Assembly (NCBI GenBank): GCA_045118335.1
Contig: JBGUXY010000053.1
Location: 28,844-92,843, forward strand
Reading direction: 5' to 3'
Origin: W1P20-047 sp045118335
Lineage (GTDB): Bacteria > Actinomycetota > Coriobacteriia > Coriobacteriales > Eggerthellaceae
Length of the DNA stretch: 64,000 bases
Shown piece after piece: positions 64,000 through 64,000 of this stretch. Positions within the stretch are counted from its first letter, which is position 1, and every line of letters begins with the position of its first letter. The notes beneath the pieces were generated by a model, which was given only the letters and a program-made list of their open reading frames with translations, was not told the DNA's origin and did not search any database. The translations under genes were made by a program, and so were the position numbers.

Positions 64000-64000
64000 G

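Overview
The window looks like a chromosomal segment of a GC-rich anaerobic actinobacterium, most likely class Coriobacteriia (Eggerthellaceae-like). This is judged by eye from protein style and gene content: a type III glutamine synthetase, an FMN-riboswitch ECF riboflavin transporter with fused EcfA ATPases, QueT, hypFCD, a MoeA-like protein, and a VTC/DUF4956 cluster. No database search was possible. No phage, insertion sequence, rRNA or CRISPR array is visible, so most of the window is core genome.

Layout. 1-0.9 kb: end of rplM, then rpsI, then a hairpin-rich spacer. 0.9-6.3 kb: a zinc-ribbon membrane protein, a small double-glycine-leader peptide, a QueG-like Fe-S protein, two phosphoesterases, an ArsC/Spx-like protein and a lipoprotein. 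6.6-9.7 kb: type III glutamine synthetase and murB. 9.7-10.9 kb: an almost gene-free stretch with a second double-glycine-leader peptide and several unusual repeats. 10.9-14.8 kb: a DUF975 membrane protein, an OmpR-type two-component pair and a membrane protein. 14.9-18.8 kb: an ABC exporter divergent from an unusual YkvI-transporter/TetR fusion. 18.9-25.2 kb: a GIDE-like protein and PspA (minus strand), then B3/4, PNPOx-like, DtxR/MntR-like, bactofilin-like and zinc-ribbon membrane genes. 25.3-28.9 kb: FMN riboswitch, ribU, fused ecfAA', ecfT. 29.1-34.6 kb: lipoprotein, MoeA-like, QueT, glycosyltransferase, TauE/SafE. 34.8-37.1 kb: LytS/LytTR two-component pair. 37.2-41.3 kb: three 22-bp tandem repeats, then hypF-hypC-hypD. 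41.4-46.8 kb: hemolysin III, two PspC proteins, a 3D/RlpA-like protein, ferritin, an RNA uracil methyltransferase. 46.8-50.0 kb: a patch with different composition (GNAT, beta-helix lipoprotein, two small lipoproteins). 50.2-57.7 kb: cysK, tilS, maf, hpt, ftsH, and a folP-folK fusion. 57.7-63.8 kb: a cluster of VTC-domain protein, DUF4956 and a carbohydrate-binding secreted protein interrupted by an in-frame TGA, with a divergent OmpR-type two-component system. The window closes with tRNA-Leu(CAA).

Most notable items. (1) Two paralogous small proteins each pair a textbook double-glycine export leader with a 53-residue CPxC/CNVC core. (2) A ten-helix-type transporter is fused to a TetR DNA-binding domain and faces an ABC exporter. 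(3) Symmetric 11-bp-phased repeats sit between the VTC operon and its two-component system. (4) A four-copy repeat is arranged as two inverted pairs, each with 50-bp spacing. (5) A single in-frame TGA splits the DUF4353-like gene. (6) Two different long hairpin elements occupy otherwise empty spacers.
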